DNA of 64,000 nucleotides from Bacillota bacterium (lineage in GTDB: Bacteria; Bacillota; Clostridia; Acetivibrionales; DTU013), in NCBI GenBank assembly GCA_023399355.1, contig JAEWQC010000006.1:1-64000 (forward strand). The letters run 5' to 3'. The first letter of the stretch is position 1, and each line of letters begins with the position of its first letter. The translations under genes were made by a program, and so were the position numbers. Below are positions 1 to 8,832 of the stretch, piece after piece. The notes beneath the pieces were generated by a model. The model saw nothing but the letters and a program-made list of their open reading frames with translations. It ran no database searches and was not told the origin of the DNA.

Positions 1-454
1 GTTCCGCAAGCTGGCTTTTTACAAAACTTATATAATAAGGGCCTTGTTCCGTCATCTCGTGAAAAATTTTTCTGAAGCAAAGTTCTATTTCTTTTAGTAC
101 TGATTCATGCAAACCTATTTTTTCCATGGTTATACGGTTTACAAACGGATATTTGAAATGGATGCTTTTAGGCAATTTAATGATGGCATCTGTCAGTTCA
201 GGACGGTAAACAATGACCAGTACGGTTGAATTTCCGTTACTTTTATAATAGTGAATATCGCCGCTGGTGCATATCGCAATATCACCTTTTTCAAGAATCC
301 GGCATTCTGAATTAATACCCATTGTAAGAGTACCGTCATATACATAAGCCAATTCGATTTCCGTATGCCAATGGGCAAGAAAGTTAAAATTAGTAAATAA
401 TACGGCGCTCACCGGAAAATTTGTTGCATATTCCCTGTTTTCATGAAAAAGCAT
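1..454 (-). CDS. AraC-family regulator, N-terminal cupin part (cut by window edge)
   Basis: The reverse strand from an ATG at 454 gives 151 codons without a stop and runs off the left edge. The start has an AGGAG ribosome site nine bases upstream. The N-terminus contains a cupin-type effector domain with the sequence HWHTEIELAYVYDGTL near residues 28-43, followed by EKGDIAICTSGDIHYY, the usual two-motif pattern of AraC sensor domains. The DNA-binding helix-turn-helix part would lie outside the window. It is transcribed away from the sugar-isomerase genes, with a 189-bp shared upstream region (455-643), so it is the natural candidate for the inducer-responsive activator of the island. The AraC assignment rests on the sensor domain and position only. 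Confidence 0.75.
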   Translation of the reverse strand, partial: MLFHENREYATNFPVSAVLFTNFNFLAHWHTEIELAYVYDGTLTMGINSECRILEKGDIAICTSGDIHYYKSNGNSTVLVIVYRPELTDAIIKLPKSIHFKYPFVNRITMEKIGLHESVLKEIELCFRKIFHEMTEQGPYYISFVKSQLAE

Positions 455-643
455 TTGAGGACGCTCCTATATATTACTTTATGTAGACTAATTATATATT
501 ACACAACAAAAAATGTCTATGTTGCAGTAAAAAGTGACAAGCGTTCCACAGCCCAATTAATTATTATAAAGTAATAGCAATAAAATCAAATGAATGCCTG
601 TATAAAAAAGAAGAAAATATTATTAGAATGGAGGGGTAAAATA

Positions 644-1630
644 ATGAAATTTGGTTGCAGTCTTGAAATGATCAATATGCGTACGAGCGGGCCCAACTTT
701 ATAATAAAGCAATCGAAATCCTACTGGGTTGAGATGTTCAAGCTGGTTGCCGCTGCGGGATTCAAAGGGATTGAGCTGCCGTACAACCCGTTTTCGAGCG
801 ATCCGATGGCTTTTGAAATTGGCAGGTGCGGTGTTCCGATAAGCGCTTTTGCTGTAAATGCAAAATACGGCTCACCAAAGGAGTTTATTAAATTTTTAAA
901 TGAAGTAGGAATAGAAGAAGTAACAGGTGTTCATATCAATGCAAATGATGTTATGCTTGAAATTTTGGCATCGGGACAGGACATGTCCTCCTATTTTGGC
1001 CTGTTTGAAAAAATGGGGATGGAAGCACTTGACTTTCTTGTGTCTTTGGGAAGCAGGGGACTGATCGTATCTCCGACGCCTGAGATCGGTTGGTTGAAAA
1101 AGATGGTTAAGGACGATCTCAACGATGAATTTACTGCTAAAACTGTTGAGTTGATGAAGAATTTCGTTGCGGAGGGTAAGAAGAAAGGCATCCGGGTCGC
1201 AATAAAAAATGAATACTGGAGTCTGATGAGAGGAAAAGCAATAGCCGATCTTTTGAAGCAGGTAGATGGCGCGATGTTCAGTCCGGATCTTGCTCACATG
1301 CAGATAACCGGTGATCCTCTGACAATAGTGGTAAATGCGCATAAGCACCAGATCGCCTATCTTAGGTTCAGTGATACCGACTTTACGGATGAAGTGGGCA
1401 ATTATAAAAAAATTAATGCCGAAATTCCGGTTGAAGGAAGGCAGAAGATATTCTGCGATCTGGGGGAGGGAAAGGTCGATCTTCTCGGAGTCGCAAAGGT
1501 GCTGAAGGATAACGGCTATGACGGCTGGGTAATATGCGAGTCAAAAAAAACCTTGAACATATACAGGGCATTGTTGAAAATGCGCTGGTTCATCGACCAT
1601 GAGATTGTGGAAAAGTTAGGAGGCTGCTGA
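644..1630 (+). CDS. Sugar phosphate isomerase/epimerase-like TIM barrel, metal His missing
   Basis: A 328-residue xylose-isomerase-like TIM barrel (AP_endonuc_2 superfamily). The ATG at 644 is chosen because GGAGGGG sits seven bases before it; an upstream in-frame ATG at 590 lacks a site. Family landmarks are GFKGIEL (39-45), a metal-ligand-like Glu190 in AIKNEYW, Asp215-x-x-His218 (PDLAHM) and Glu299. The usual metal-binding histidine of the HxKD motif is replaced by Arg241 (YLRFSDT). The next gene ends the same family and starts two bases after this stop. The two look like partner subunits, and the C-glycoside deglycosidase alpha-subunit family is a relative. The substrate is unknown; a 3-oxo-sugar or sugar-conjugate role is inferred from the neighbours. 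Confidence 0.85.
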   Translation: MKFGCSLEMINMRTSGPNFIIKQSKSYWVEMFKLVAAAGFKGIELPYNPFSSDPMAFEIGRCGVPISAFAVNAKYGSPKEFIKFLNEVGIEEVTGVHINANDVMLEILASGQDMSSYFGLFEKMGMEALDFLVSLGSRGLIVSPTPEIGWLKKMVKDDLNDEFTAKTVELMKNFVAEGKKKGIRVAIKNEYWSLMRGKAIADLLKQVDGAMFSPDLAHMQITGDPLTIVVNAHKHQIAYLRFSDTDFTDEVGNYKKINAEIPVEGRQKIFCDLGEGKVDLLGVAKVLKDNGYDGWVICESKKTLNIYRALLKMRWFIDHEIVEKLGGC

Positions 1631-1632
1631 CA

Positions 1633-2565
1633 GTGACAAATTTAAAATATTCCTACCAAACGAATATGTGGGGGCTGATGGTTCAGTATCCCAAGCTGAA
1701 TAACTGGAATGAATGGTACCAAAAAGATAACAGCAATGCGGTGTATTACCTGGATTGGGATCAGATACTGAAATATCATGTAGGTGCGGGTTTTAAAGGA
1801 ATTGAATTAATGTTCCATATGGAACCGTATATCGACCAGTTCTTCGGACCTGCCAAAAACTTTACCGAATTTGCAAAAGAAAGAGGAATTGAAGAGGTAA
1901 CCGGTACGTTTACCATTGCCTTCAATTCACAGGACAGTTTACAAAGGGAGAGCGCATTGAAAGCTCTTGAAGGAATCATCAGGTTCACTGCAAATTTAGG
2001 CGGCACCAGGGTCAACATCATGCCGGCAGGTGGATACTACGGGCTGGGACCTCTTTCAAAGGAGCAGGTAACGTCTGCGGCAGGCTTCATGAACGAATTC
2101 GGAAAACGCTGCTCGGAAAAGGGGATAATACCCTGTGTACATACAGAGTTCTGGGGCGCTATCAATAAAAATGAACTGAAGAGCTATATCGAGCAGCTGG
2201 ACCAGAGGTATGTGGGATTTTGTCTGGATACGGCGCAGGTTTTGATCATGGGCTTCGATCCGGTAATATTTTATGACGATTATCATGAATTTGTAAAATA
2301 CTTCCACCTAAAAGACACTACATTTGCCTATGCGCCTGATGAATTAAGGCTGAAAGCCGGTGCGGAATTTCAGGACGAAGGGGACCGCTGGTTCTGGGAA
2401 CTGGGTTCAGGGAAGGTCGATTTCGCAGGGCTGTGGAAGCTTTTGAAGAAATACCAGTACAAAGGCTGGATCGGATTGGAAACGGATGGAACACCGGATC
2501 CGATGGCAACCATGCTGCTGTCCAAATATTATATCAATCATGTACTGTCCCCTATTTATGAGTAA
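1633..2565 (+). CDS. Sugar phosphate isomerase/epimerase-like TIM barrel
   Basis: 310 residues, starting at GTG 1633 with AGGAGG overlapping the end of the previous gene (two-base gap, probably translationally coupled). It belongs to the same xylose-isomerase-like barrel family as its neighbour and shares GFKGIEL at 54-60. Predicted metal ligands are Glu172 (HTEFW), Asp199 (CLDTAQ), His225 (FHLKDT) and Glu283 (GLETDG). The second histidine of the DxxH motif, important for substrate in related epimerases, is Gln202 here. So this protein has the metal site but not that histidine, the mirror image of the preceding gene. The role is inferred as sugar (possibly 3-oxo-sugar) conversion or C-glycoside cleavage; no substrate can be read from sequence. 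Confidence 0.85.
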   Translation: MTNLKYSYQTNMWGLMVQYPKLNNWNEWYQKDNSNAVYYLDWDQILKYHVGAGFKGIELMFHMEPYIDQFFGPAKNFTEFAKERGIEEVTGTFTIAFNSQDSLQRESALKALEGIIRFTANLGGTRVNIMPAGGYYGLGPLSKEQVTSAAGFMNEFGKRCSEKGIIPCVHTEFWGAINKNELKSYIEQLDQRYVGFCLDTAQVLIMGFDPVIFYDDYHEFVKYFHLKDTTFAYAPDELRLKAGAEFQDEGDRWFWELGSGKVDFAGLWKLLKKYQYKGWIGLETDGTPDPMATMLLSKYYINHVLSPIYE

Positions 2566-2620
2566 AATCTACTTGTCATGAGTGAATCTCAATAAAAAAT
2601 TATAAGCGGAGGAAAATCAA

Positions 2621-3106
2621 ATGGATACTCAATTCAAAAAGTTCCTGCAAATAGGAATCATTGTGGAAGATGTCGAAGCAACTGCGAAGAAATATGAAAA
2701 GGAATATGGCATCGGTCCATGGAACATCATCGAATTCGGACCGAAAATGTTTCCGAAAATGCTTGTTAATGGCACCCCTGGCATGCTTGAAATGAAGAAC
2801 GCTTTTTGCCAGATCTACGGTTTCGAACTCGAACTGATCCAGCCTGTTTCAGAGAGCCCCTACTCCAAATGGCTTGAAGAACACGGCCCTGGGCTGCATC
2901 ATATCGCCGTTATCACAAGGGATGGCTTCAAGGATGTTATTGCCGAACACGAAAAGCTTACGGGCAAAAAGCCATGGATCTGGTGCAAGGAAGACAACGG
3001 TAAGGATGGCGAAGGGATGGAATTTGCATATCTCGACCTGATTAAGGAGCTTGGTTTGTTCGTTGAAATTTATAATGAAGATAAAAAAGGCGGCCTTGAG
3101 GCCTGA
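2621..3106 (+). CDS. VOC-family (glyoxalase/epimerase-like) metalloprotein
   Basis: 161 residues with GGAGG before the ATG. The start KFLQIGIIVEDVEATAKKYE is typical of vicinal-oxygen-chelate proteins close to methylmalonyl-CoA epimerase. GPGLHHIAVIT (about residues 89-99) supplies the second betaalphabetabetabeta module, and the C-terminal LGLFVEIYNED carries the usual terminal Glu ligand. Length suits a one-chain, two-module VOC protein. No methylmalonyl-CoA mutase or carboxylase is nearby, so an isomerase or lyase on an enolisable ketone (for example a 3-oxo-glucoside or its product) is at least as likely. It lies in the same run as the isomerase genes. Confidence 0.75.
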   Translation: MDTQFKKFLQIGIIVEDVEATAKKYEKEYGIGPWNIIEFGPKMFPKMLVNGTPGMLEMKNAFCQIYGFELELIQPVSESPYSKWLEEHGPGLHHIAVITRDGFKDVIAEHEKLTGKKPWIWCKEDNGKDGEGMEFAYLDLIKELGLFVEIYNEDKKGGLEA

Positions 3107-3155
3107 TCAGAGCGAGTTCCAATTCTCGCCTGCAATTTAGCCGAGGTGATTTTCA

Positions 3156-3197
3156 AACCTGCTTATGAGAGCCAATCAGGGTAATCATAAGCAGGTT
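3156..3197. repeat. Perfect 13-bp inverted repeat in the VOC/NTF2 gap
   Basis: AACCTGCTTATGA at 3156-3168 is the exact reverse complement of TCATAAGCAGGTT at 3185-3197, with a 16-base loop. No T-run follows, so it is not a classical intrinsic terminator. It could be an mRNA-processing or stabilising hairpin, or an operator. Confidence 0.6.
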
Positions 3198-3254
3198 GAT
3201 ATTTATTTGAAGGCCCAAGGTGTTGATCCAGTCAAAAAGGAGGTATAATGGGAA

Positions 3255-3896
3255 ATGGAGCTTACATGGCAGCAAAAATGCGAACAAAATTGGGATACCC
3301 AGCAAATTCGAAATCTTATGGGAAAATATGAATATTACCATACGGCGCATATGCATACAAAAACGGCAGAGCTTTTTGCACTTAAAACAAATGGTGTATT
3401 AGTGGATAACAGCAGTTTGGGTGTATTCAAAGGAGAAGAGGGAATCAGGAATTTCTTCGTGCGCTTTCACCAGACGCTGGATGGGGATAAAAAAGGTGTG
3501 CTTTGTATACACACTCTTACAACGGAAGTGATTGAGGTGGCCAGAGACGGCAAGACTGCAAAAGGCCTCTGGTTCTCACCGGGGTTGGAAACGAGATCCT
3601 CAATGAAGACGGGAAAATTGGAAGCCTACTGGGTTTGGGGGAAATATGCGGTTGACTTTATCAAGGAAGATGGAGAATGGAAGTTCTGGCATTTCCATAT
3701 TACAGACAATATCCATTGTGATTATGACCGTTCCTGGGTCGATGCAGGAAAAGAAAAGGAAGATGTCCTGTCAAACCCCAATATTCCAAAGCCGGATGGA
3801 CCTTCAAAATATCACGGAACCGCTTATACTGCAGAATTGGTCGAAAAACTGGTGCCACCGGTTCCCGAACCTTATGATTCTTATACCGGGGAATGA
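3255..3896 (+). CDS. NTF2-like (SnoaL-type) protein, copy 1
   Basis: 213 residues of the NTF2-like cone fold (SnoaL_4-like). AGGAGG lies 11 bases upstream of ATG 3255. It shares a whole-length pattern with the protein at 22712: MTELFALK-type helix, a central GVFKGEEGIRNFF segment, EVARDGKTAKGLW, and the C-terminal WGKYAVDFIKEDGEWKFWHF block followed by a Pro-rich PEPYDSY tail. NTF2-like folds are used by dehydratases, cyclases and isomerases (bile-acid dehydratase BaiE is a known example), so a lyase or isomerase step on a ketone is possible. The catalytic residues are not certain. Confidence 0.75.
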   Translation: MELTWQQKCEQNWDTQQIRNLMGKYEYYHTAHMHTKTAELFALKTNGVLVDNSSLGVFKGEEGIRNFFVRFHQTLDGDKKGVLCIHTLTTEVIEVARDGKTAKGLWFSPGLETRSSMKTGKLEAYWVWGKYAVDFIKEDGEWKFWHFHITDNIHCDYDRSWVDAGKEKEDVLSNPNIPKPDGPSKYHGTAYTAELVEKLVPPVPEPYDSYTGE

Positions 3897-4074
3897 TTTT
3901 TAGATAGTGGTTATTGCCGGTATAAAATATGACCATATTAGTGAAAGAAGTGGCAAGAACATCTACATTTATCATTTTAAAATAAGAACTAAACAGATGA
4001 AAATAATTAATACAGTACTGCAACTGTTTTCGAGCAAACGCAATATGCTGAAAAAGATTTGAGGAGGTATCATT

Positions 4075-5064
4075 ATGGGAAGGTTAGTTACTTTATTTAC
4101 AGGGCAATGGGCTGATCTGGATTTCGAGATAATGTGCCGGAAAGCACAGAAAATGGGATATGAAGGACTTGAAATCGCTTGCTGGGGAAATCATCTGGAT
4201 CCTGAGAAGGCTGCTAAAGATGACTCATATATCCAATATATCCTTAACATACTCAAAAAATACAACCTAAAGTGCGCAGCTATCGGTACGCACATTATCG
4301 GACAGTGTGTGGGCGATTATAACGACCCAAGATTGAATAATTTTGCGCCCAGGGCTATATGGGACAAGCCGGATGAAATCAGGGCATGGGCGACCCAGCA
4401 GATGAAGTATTCCGCCATCGCAGCGAAAAAACTCGGCGCCGAGGTAGTAACAGGCTTTACCGGATCTCCCATATGGAAGTACTTGTACTCCTTCCCGCAG
4501 ACATCGGAAGAAATGGTTGAAGCAGGATTTGACGAAACAGTCCGTCTGTGGACACCCATATTGGATGTATTTAAAGAAAACGGGATTAAGTTTGCGCTGG
4601 AGGTTCATCCAGGAGAAATTGCATTTGACTATTATACAACGGAAAAACTGCTTGCGAAATTCGCACACAGGGACGAATTCGGTCTTAATTTCGATCCGAG
4701 CCACTTGATCTGGCAGGGAATTACTCCGCATGTATTCCTGAAAGATTTTATAAAAAAGGTATATCATGTACATATGAAAGATGCGGCTGTCACCCTTGAC
4801 GGGAAATCGGGTTTGTTGTGCTCGCACATTGATTTCGGAGATTTGAAAAGAGGCTGGAATTTCAGATCTCTCGGGCATGGCGATGTTAAATTCGAGGAAA
4901 TTATTCGAATACTGAATGCCTTTAACTACCAGGGCCCTCTGTCCGTCGAATGGGAAGACAGCGGAATGGAAAGGGAATATGGAGCTGCCGAAGCGGCGGT
5001 ATTTGTCAAGAAAGTCGATTTTGCGGCATCAAATTTAAAGTTTGATGATGCCATTAAAGCTTAG
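4075..5064 (+). CDS. Sugar phosphate isomerase/epimerase with complete metal site
   Basis: 329 residues; GAGGAGG sits eight bases upstream of the ATG. This barrel keeps all canonical residues: Glu176 (ALEVHPG), Asp207-x-x-His210 (FDPSHL), His233 (HVHMKDA) and Glu292 (VEWED). It is therefore the best candidate for a fully active epimerase/isomerase in the first half of the island. It is followed after 16 bases by a Gfo/Idh/MocA dehydrogenase, a pairing frequent in inositol and 3-oxo-sugar catabolism. Substrate not assigned. Confidence 0.88.
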   Translation: MGRLVTLFTGQWADLDFEIMCRKAQKMGYEGLEIACWGNHLDPEKAAKDDSYIQYILNILKKYNLKCAAIGTHIIGQCVGDYNDPRLNNFAPRAIWDKPDEIRAWATQQMKYSAIAAKKLGAEVVTGFTGSPIWKYLYSFPQTSEEMVEAGFDETVRLWTPILDVFKENGIKFALEVHPGEIAFDYYTTEKLLAKFAHRDEFGLNFDPSHLIWQGITPHVFLKDFIKKVYHVHMKDAAVTLDGKSGLLCSHIDFGDLKRGWNFRSLGHGDVKFEEIIRILNAFNYQGPLSVEWEDSGMEREYGAAEAAVFVKKVDFAASNLKFDDAIKA

Positions 5065-5080
5065 CAGGGAGGATTCTATT

Positions 5081-6232
5081 ATGGAAAGAAAAAAACTGCT
5101 TTATGGTATGGTCGGCGGGGATTTGCATGCATTCATCGGCGGGGTTCACCGCGCCGCCATCAGTTTTGAGGGGAAAGCTTTCCTTGCAGCCGGATGTTTT
5201 ACTCCGAATCAGAAAGCAAACAAGGAATGCGGAGAATTTTATCAGTTGGATAATGACAGGATTTATGTTGATTATATGGAAATGGCAGAGAAAGAAAGTA
5301 AAAGAAGAGACAAAATAGATTTTGTTACCATAGCTTCGCCTAACTTTTTGCATTACCAGGTGGCAAAAGAATTTCTTTCAAAAGGAATCAACGTTGTTTG
5401 TGAAAAACCACTGTGCTTCGATATAGAACAGGCTGAAGAACTGGAGAAACTCTCCAGGGATAAAGGATTGTTGTTTGCCGTTAATTACAGCTATTCCGGA
5501 TATCCTATGGTAAAGCAGGCGAAAAAGCTTATCAAGGACGGAGTCATTGGCAATATAATAAATGTAAATGCCGAATATCTCCAGGAATGGCTCATCGATG
5601 ATATAGGGGCGGGAGATTTAAGCACAACCAAATTGTCGGTTTGGAGAAAAGATCCTGAAGTAGCCGGAATTTCAAATTGTGCTGGTGATATCGGAACACA
5701 TATTGAGCATACTGTCGGCTATATGACCGGGCTAAAGCTGAAAAAGGTTGCTGCAAAACTGGATTACTACGGCCAACCTCTGGATTTAAATGCAAATATG
5801 CTTGTTGAACTGGAAAATGGCGTACACGGAGTATACTGTTCTTCACAGGTGTGCGTCGGACATGCAAATGGTCTGGTCGCGAGAATATTTGGTACAAAGG
5901 GTGCCATTGAGTGGGCGCAGGAGGATCCGAACTATTTAAAAGTGACATTAAAGGGCCAGCCCATGCAGATCTATAACAGGGGTATGGGATATATCACGGG
6001 CAGGGCTGCCGGACTGAACAGAATTCCGAGCGGACACCCGGAAGGATTGTATGAAGCATTTGCAAATATTTATAAGACGTATATCAGTGCTCTTTTGAAA
6101 AAGATTAACGGAGAAAAACTGACGGAGGATGATCTGGATTTTCCGTCGGTATCCGAAGGCGTGGAAGGTGTTCGGTTTATCCATGCGGTTGTGGAAAGCA
6201 ATAAGGCGGGAGCAGCCTGGGTCGAATTATAA
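5081..6232 (+). CDS. Gfo/Idh/MocA-family NAD(P)-dependent oxidoreductase
   Basis: 383 residues starting at ATG 5081 with GGGAGG upstream; the in-frame ATG at 5042 lies inside the previous gene and has no site. The N-terminal Rossmann fold opens with YGMVGGDLHAFIGGVH. CEKPLCFDIEQAEEL carries the family EKP lysine, and GDIGTHIEHTVGYMTG supplies the catalytic Asp/His region. Members oxidise sugar or inositol hydroxyls, commonly at C3. With the adjacent isomerase it may form a sugar oxidation/isomerisation pair. A strong hairpin terminator follows at 6254. Confidence 0.88.
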   Translation: MERKKLLYGMVGGDLHAFIGGVHRAAISFEGKAFLAAGCFTPNQKANKECGEFYQLDNDRIYVDYMEMAEKESKRRDKIDFVTIASPNFLHYQVAKEFLSKGINVVCEKPLCFDIEQAEELEKLSRDKGLLFAVNYSYSGYPMVKQAKKLIKDGVIGNIINVNAEYLQEWLIDDIGAGDLSTTKLSVWRKDPEVAGISNCAGDIGTHIEHTVGYMTGLKLKKVAAKLDYYGQPLDLNANMLVELENGVHGVYCSSQVCVGHANGLVARIFGTKGAIEWAQEDPNYLKVTLKGQPMQIYNRGMGYITGRAAGLNRIPSGHPEGLYEAFANIYKTYISALLKKINGEKLTEDDLDFPSVSEGVEGVRFIHAVVESNKAGAAWVEL

Positions 6233-6253
6233 AAATGTGAATTCCAATGGCAG

Positions 6254-6288
6254 ACAAGGCGGTTATGATAATTGACCGCCTTGTTTTG
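6254..6288 (+). terminator. Intrinsic terminator after the first Gfo/Idh/MocA gene
   Basis: ACAAGGCGGT (6254-6263) pairs with ACCGCCTTGT (6275-6284) across an 11-base loop, and the stem runs into a short T-run (TTTTG). It marks the likely end of the transcript from 644. Confidence 0.75.
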
Positions 6289-6384
6289 AGTATAGTTCCA
6301 GGGAAAGGCAGTTAACGTTACAATAAATAATATTTTGCAACCCGGATAGTATATCAATTTCAATCATATGCAGAGGTAAAAAGC

Positions 6385-7563
6385 ATGAGAAAAGTTAAAA
6401 TCGGCATTGTTGGATGCGGAGTTATCAGTAATACCTATCTCACAAATATAACAGACATGTACAAGATGCTTGAAATCGCAGCTGTTGCGGATATGTTCCC
6501 CGCAAAGGCGAAAGAAGCCGCTGAAAAATATGGAATACCAAAGGCTTGTACAGTAGAAGAACTACTGGCGGATAAAGAAATTGAAATTGTAGTAAATCTT
6601 ACTATTCCGTCCGCTCATACGGAAGTGAATATGAAAGCTCTGGAAGCCGGTAAGAACGTGTACTGCGAAAAGCCGCTTGCTCTGAATACGGAAGATGCGA
6701 AAAAGATACTGGAAGTTGCGAAGAAAAAAGGTCTACTGGTTGGATGTGCACCAGATACATTCCTTGGAGCCGGACTTCAGACCTGCAGAAAGGTACTTGA
6801 CGATGGATGGATCGGAAAGCCTGTAGCAGTGACTGCAAACATGATCTGTCATGGACATGAGTCCTGGCATCCCGCTCCGGAGTTTTATTACAAGCAGGGA
6901 GCAGGGCCGATGATGGATATGGGACCCTACTATATTACTGCCTTGGTATCCTTATTAGGACCTATAAGCAAAACGAACTGTTTCGGAAAGAAAACCTTTG
7001 ATCAAAGAACAATAACCAGTACTTCTCCGTTTAAGGGTAAAACAATCGATGTCGAAGTACTGACCCACTATTCGGGACTAATGGAATTTGCAAATGGAGT
7101 TGTTGCCAATATCAATATGAGCTTTGACGTATGGCATTCCAATTTGCCCTGCATAGAAATATACGGAACGGCAGGTACCCTTATCGTTCCTGATCCTAAT
7201 ATGTTCGGAGGCCCCGTCAAGGTACTCAGGGGAGAGAATATGATAGACAGCGTTGAAGGCCTTAGCACTAGTGAAGCAGTCGTTAAGATTCATTCGCCTG
7301 AAATGCTCAATTTTATGAAAGAAGTACCGCTGATATACCATTACACAACAATGAACATGCGTGGACTCGGTGTGCTTGACATGGCATATGCACTTATTGA
7401 GGGCCGTGAACACAGGGCGAACGGCGAACTGATGTATCACGTCACGGAGGTATTGACCAGTTTTGACAAATCAGTTGAGGAAGACAGGACATACCGGATG
7501 ACAAGCACCTGCGAAAGGCCTGCGCCGATACCACTTGGCCTCGGAGCCGGGGAACTGGACTAA
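6385..7563 (+). CDS. Gfo/Idh/MocA-family oxidoreductase, second copy
   Basis: 392 residues. GIVGCGVIS at the N-terminus is the dinucleotide-binding turn and CEKPLALNTEDAKK carries the EKP lysine. In the region that normally reads D-x-G-x-H, this protein has MMDMGPYYITALVSLLG, so the histidine appears to be replaced by tyrosine; several subfamilies do this. It is only distantly like the 5081 protein and is separated from it by a terminator, so it probably has its own promoter. A sugar or cyclitol dehydrogenase role is inferred. It ends convergent with the acpS/tetR pair. Confidence 0.85.
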   Translation: MRKVKIGIVGCGVISNTYLTNITDMYKMLEIAAVADMFPAKAKEAAEKYGIPKACTVEELLADKEIEIVVNLTIPSAHTEVNMKALEAGKNVYCEKPLALNTEDAKKILEVAKKKGLLVGCAPDTFLGAGLQTCRKVLDDGWIGKPVAVTANMICHGHESWHPAPEFYYKQGAGPMMDMGPYYITALVSLLGPISKTNCFGKKTFDQRTITSTSPFKGKTIDVEVLTHYSGLMEFANGVVANINMSFDVWHSNLPCIEIYGTAGTLIVPDPNMFGGPVKVLRGENMIDSVEGLSTSEAVVKIHSPEMLNFMKEVPLIYHYTTMNMRGLGVLDMAYALIEGREHRANGELMYHVTEVLTSFDKSVEEDRTYRMTSTCERPAPIPLGLGAGELD

Positions 7564-7616
7564 ACTATTATTGGTGCGGTTTCAAATGACTGATTAACGG
7601 CAAAGTCCTTGCAGTA

Positions 7617-7991
7617 TTATCCTTCCGCTACGGCAAAGGCTACCGCGAAGCTTTCTTCATAAGAGAGGGAAAGGTGAATCCGCCTTATCCCTTTCTTTTC
7701 AGCTTCAGTCGAAACAGCGTTATGAAGCCTTACATGGGGAGCGCCTGATTCGTCGGACAGAATTTCGATATCACACAGGCGCAGACTGCCGTCATTGCTG
7801 GCAAGTGTTTTGAATACCGCTTCCTTTCCAGCAAAGCGGGTGGCATAATAAAAAAGGGGCTTCGGACGTTTTTCTGCTTCTTGTCGCTCTGACCTGGTAT
7901 AAACTTTCTGCAAAAAACATTCTCTGCCCGTTTCTAAAATACTTATCAGCCGTTCTATTGACAGGATGTCGGTTCCGATCCCAATGATCAT
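7617..7991 (-). CDS. acpS: Holo-[acyl-carrier-protein] synthase
   Basis: 124 residues with the AcpS signature: MIIGIGTDILSIERL at the N-terminus (metal-binding Asp8) and RFAGKEAVFKTL (Glu ligand and CoA-binding Lys) in the middle. It transfers 4'-phosphopantetheine from CoA to a serine of an acyl carrier protein. The start overlaps the tetR stop by four bases (ATGA), so the two are translated together. An unusual ACP gene lies divergently at 8833, and this AcpS may be dedicated to it. The genome's main acpS may be elsewhere. Confidence 0.92.
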   Translation of the reverse strand: MIIGIGTDILSIERLISILETGRECFLQKVYTRSERQEAEKRPKPLFYYATRFAGKEAVFKTLASNDGSLRLCDIEILSDESGAPHVRLHNAVSTEAEKKGIRRIHLSLSYEESFAVAFAVAEG

Positions 7992-8629
7992 GAATGCTGC
8001 TCCTTTATTCTCCGCCCATTTGGCTTGGCTTTTGTCAATTCCCTTTCATAGCTTTTTCGAAGTACCGCTCCCTCACGCATGATGTTAGCGATGATTGCCA
8101 ATTGCTCGGGCGATAAATCGCTGCCGTTCTCCAACCAGTAGCGTACGAGCGCAATTGTTGCCGATGCCATGTATTCGGCAATATACTTGCGCAGGTTGTC
8201 ATTTGGCATATTGTCGCTGTCCATCATGGAGTTGATATCTTTTTTCAGTTTCTGGCGGATGCGATATTCAAAAGCAGGGTCGCCGTGAGGCCCCATCACG
8301 GCTGTAAGATAATTTGCATTTTCCATACAGAAGGCAAACCATCTGGAGGTGCTCATGTAGGGAGAACTGTCGTCGGCCAATAACTTATGCCGGTTATAGG
8401 TTTCAAAATAGGTGCTGAGACCTTCTTCCAATTCGTTTTCTATGCTCTCAAGCAAATCGTAGATACTTTGAAAATAAAAATAAAAGGTACTCCGGGTTAC
8501 ACCGGCATTCTCACAAACTTTCCTGACCGTAATATTGGAGAGATTAGATTTTTTATATAACGTAATAAAGGCATCTTTAATCGCCGTACGGGTCTTGTCG
8601 GCTTTGCCGGTGATGATTTTATCTGCCAA
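7988..8629 (-). CDS. TetR-family transcriptional regulator
   Basis: 213 residues. The N-terminal helix-turn-helix is clear: TRTAIKDAFITLYKKSN, then ITVRKVCENAGVTRSTFYFYF around residues 35-55. The C-terminal ligand-binding half resembles the TetR_C family with a Lachnospiraceae-like helical domain. It is co-transcribed with acpS and divergent from the ACP/hydrolase/acyl-kinase genes, with 203 bp between, where two overlapping inverted repeats could be its operator. The ligand is probably an acyl or aromatic compound; unproven. Confidence 0.9.
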   Translation of the reverse strand: MADKIITGKADKTRTAIKDAFITLYKKSNLSNITVRKVCENAGVTRSTFYFYFQSIYDLLESIENELEEGLSTYFETYNRHKLLADDSSPYMSTSRWFAFCMENANYLTAVMGPHGDPAFEYRIRQKLKKDINSMMDSDNMPNDNLRKYIAEYMASATIALVRYWLENGSDLSPEQLAIIANIMREGAVLRKSYERELTKAKPNGRRIKEQHS

Positions 8630-8668
8630 GGCGTAAACCTCCGTTTGCAGTGCTGATATTTATTTTAC

Positions 8669-8724
8669 ACAATTCAATCCATAAATTTTCGTACAAAATG
8701 CAATGAATTGTTCTGTAAATTCAT
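8669..8724. promoter_or_regulatory. Candidate TetR operator: overlapping inverted repeats
   Basis: ACAATTCA (8669-8676) is inverted as TGAATTGT (8704-8711), and the second arm lies within ATGAATT (8703-8709) N8 AATTCAT (8718-8724). The divergent tetR/ACP gap is where an autoregulated TetR protein would bind. No promoter element is asserted. Confidence 0.4.
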
Positions 8725-8832
8725 CATTTACTTCAATATTATTATAATTGATAAAACAATATTTTTCACTTGTTTCAGTAATTATATTTAAATATGCAGG
8801 GATATCAAGAAAATCTGAAAGGTGTGTCGTAC

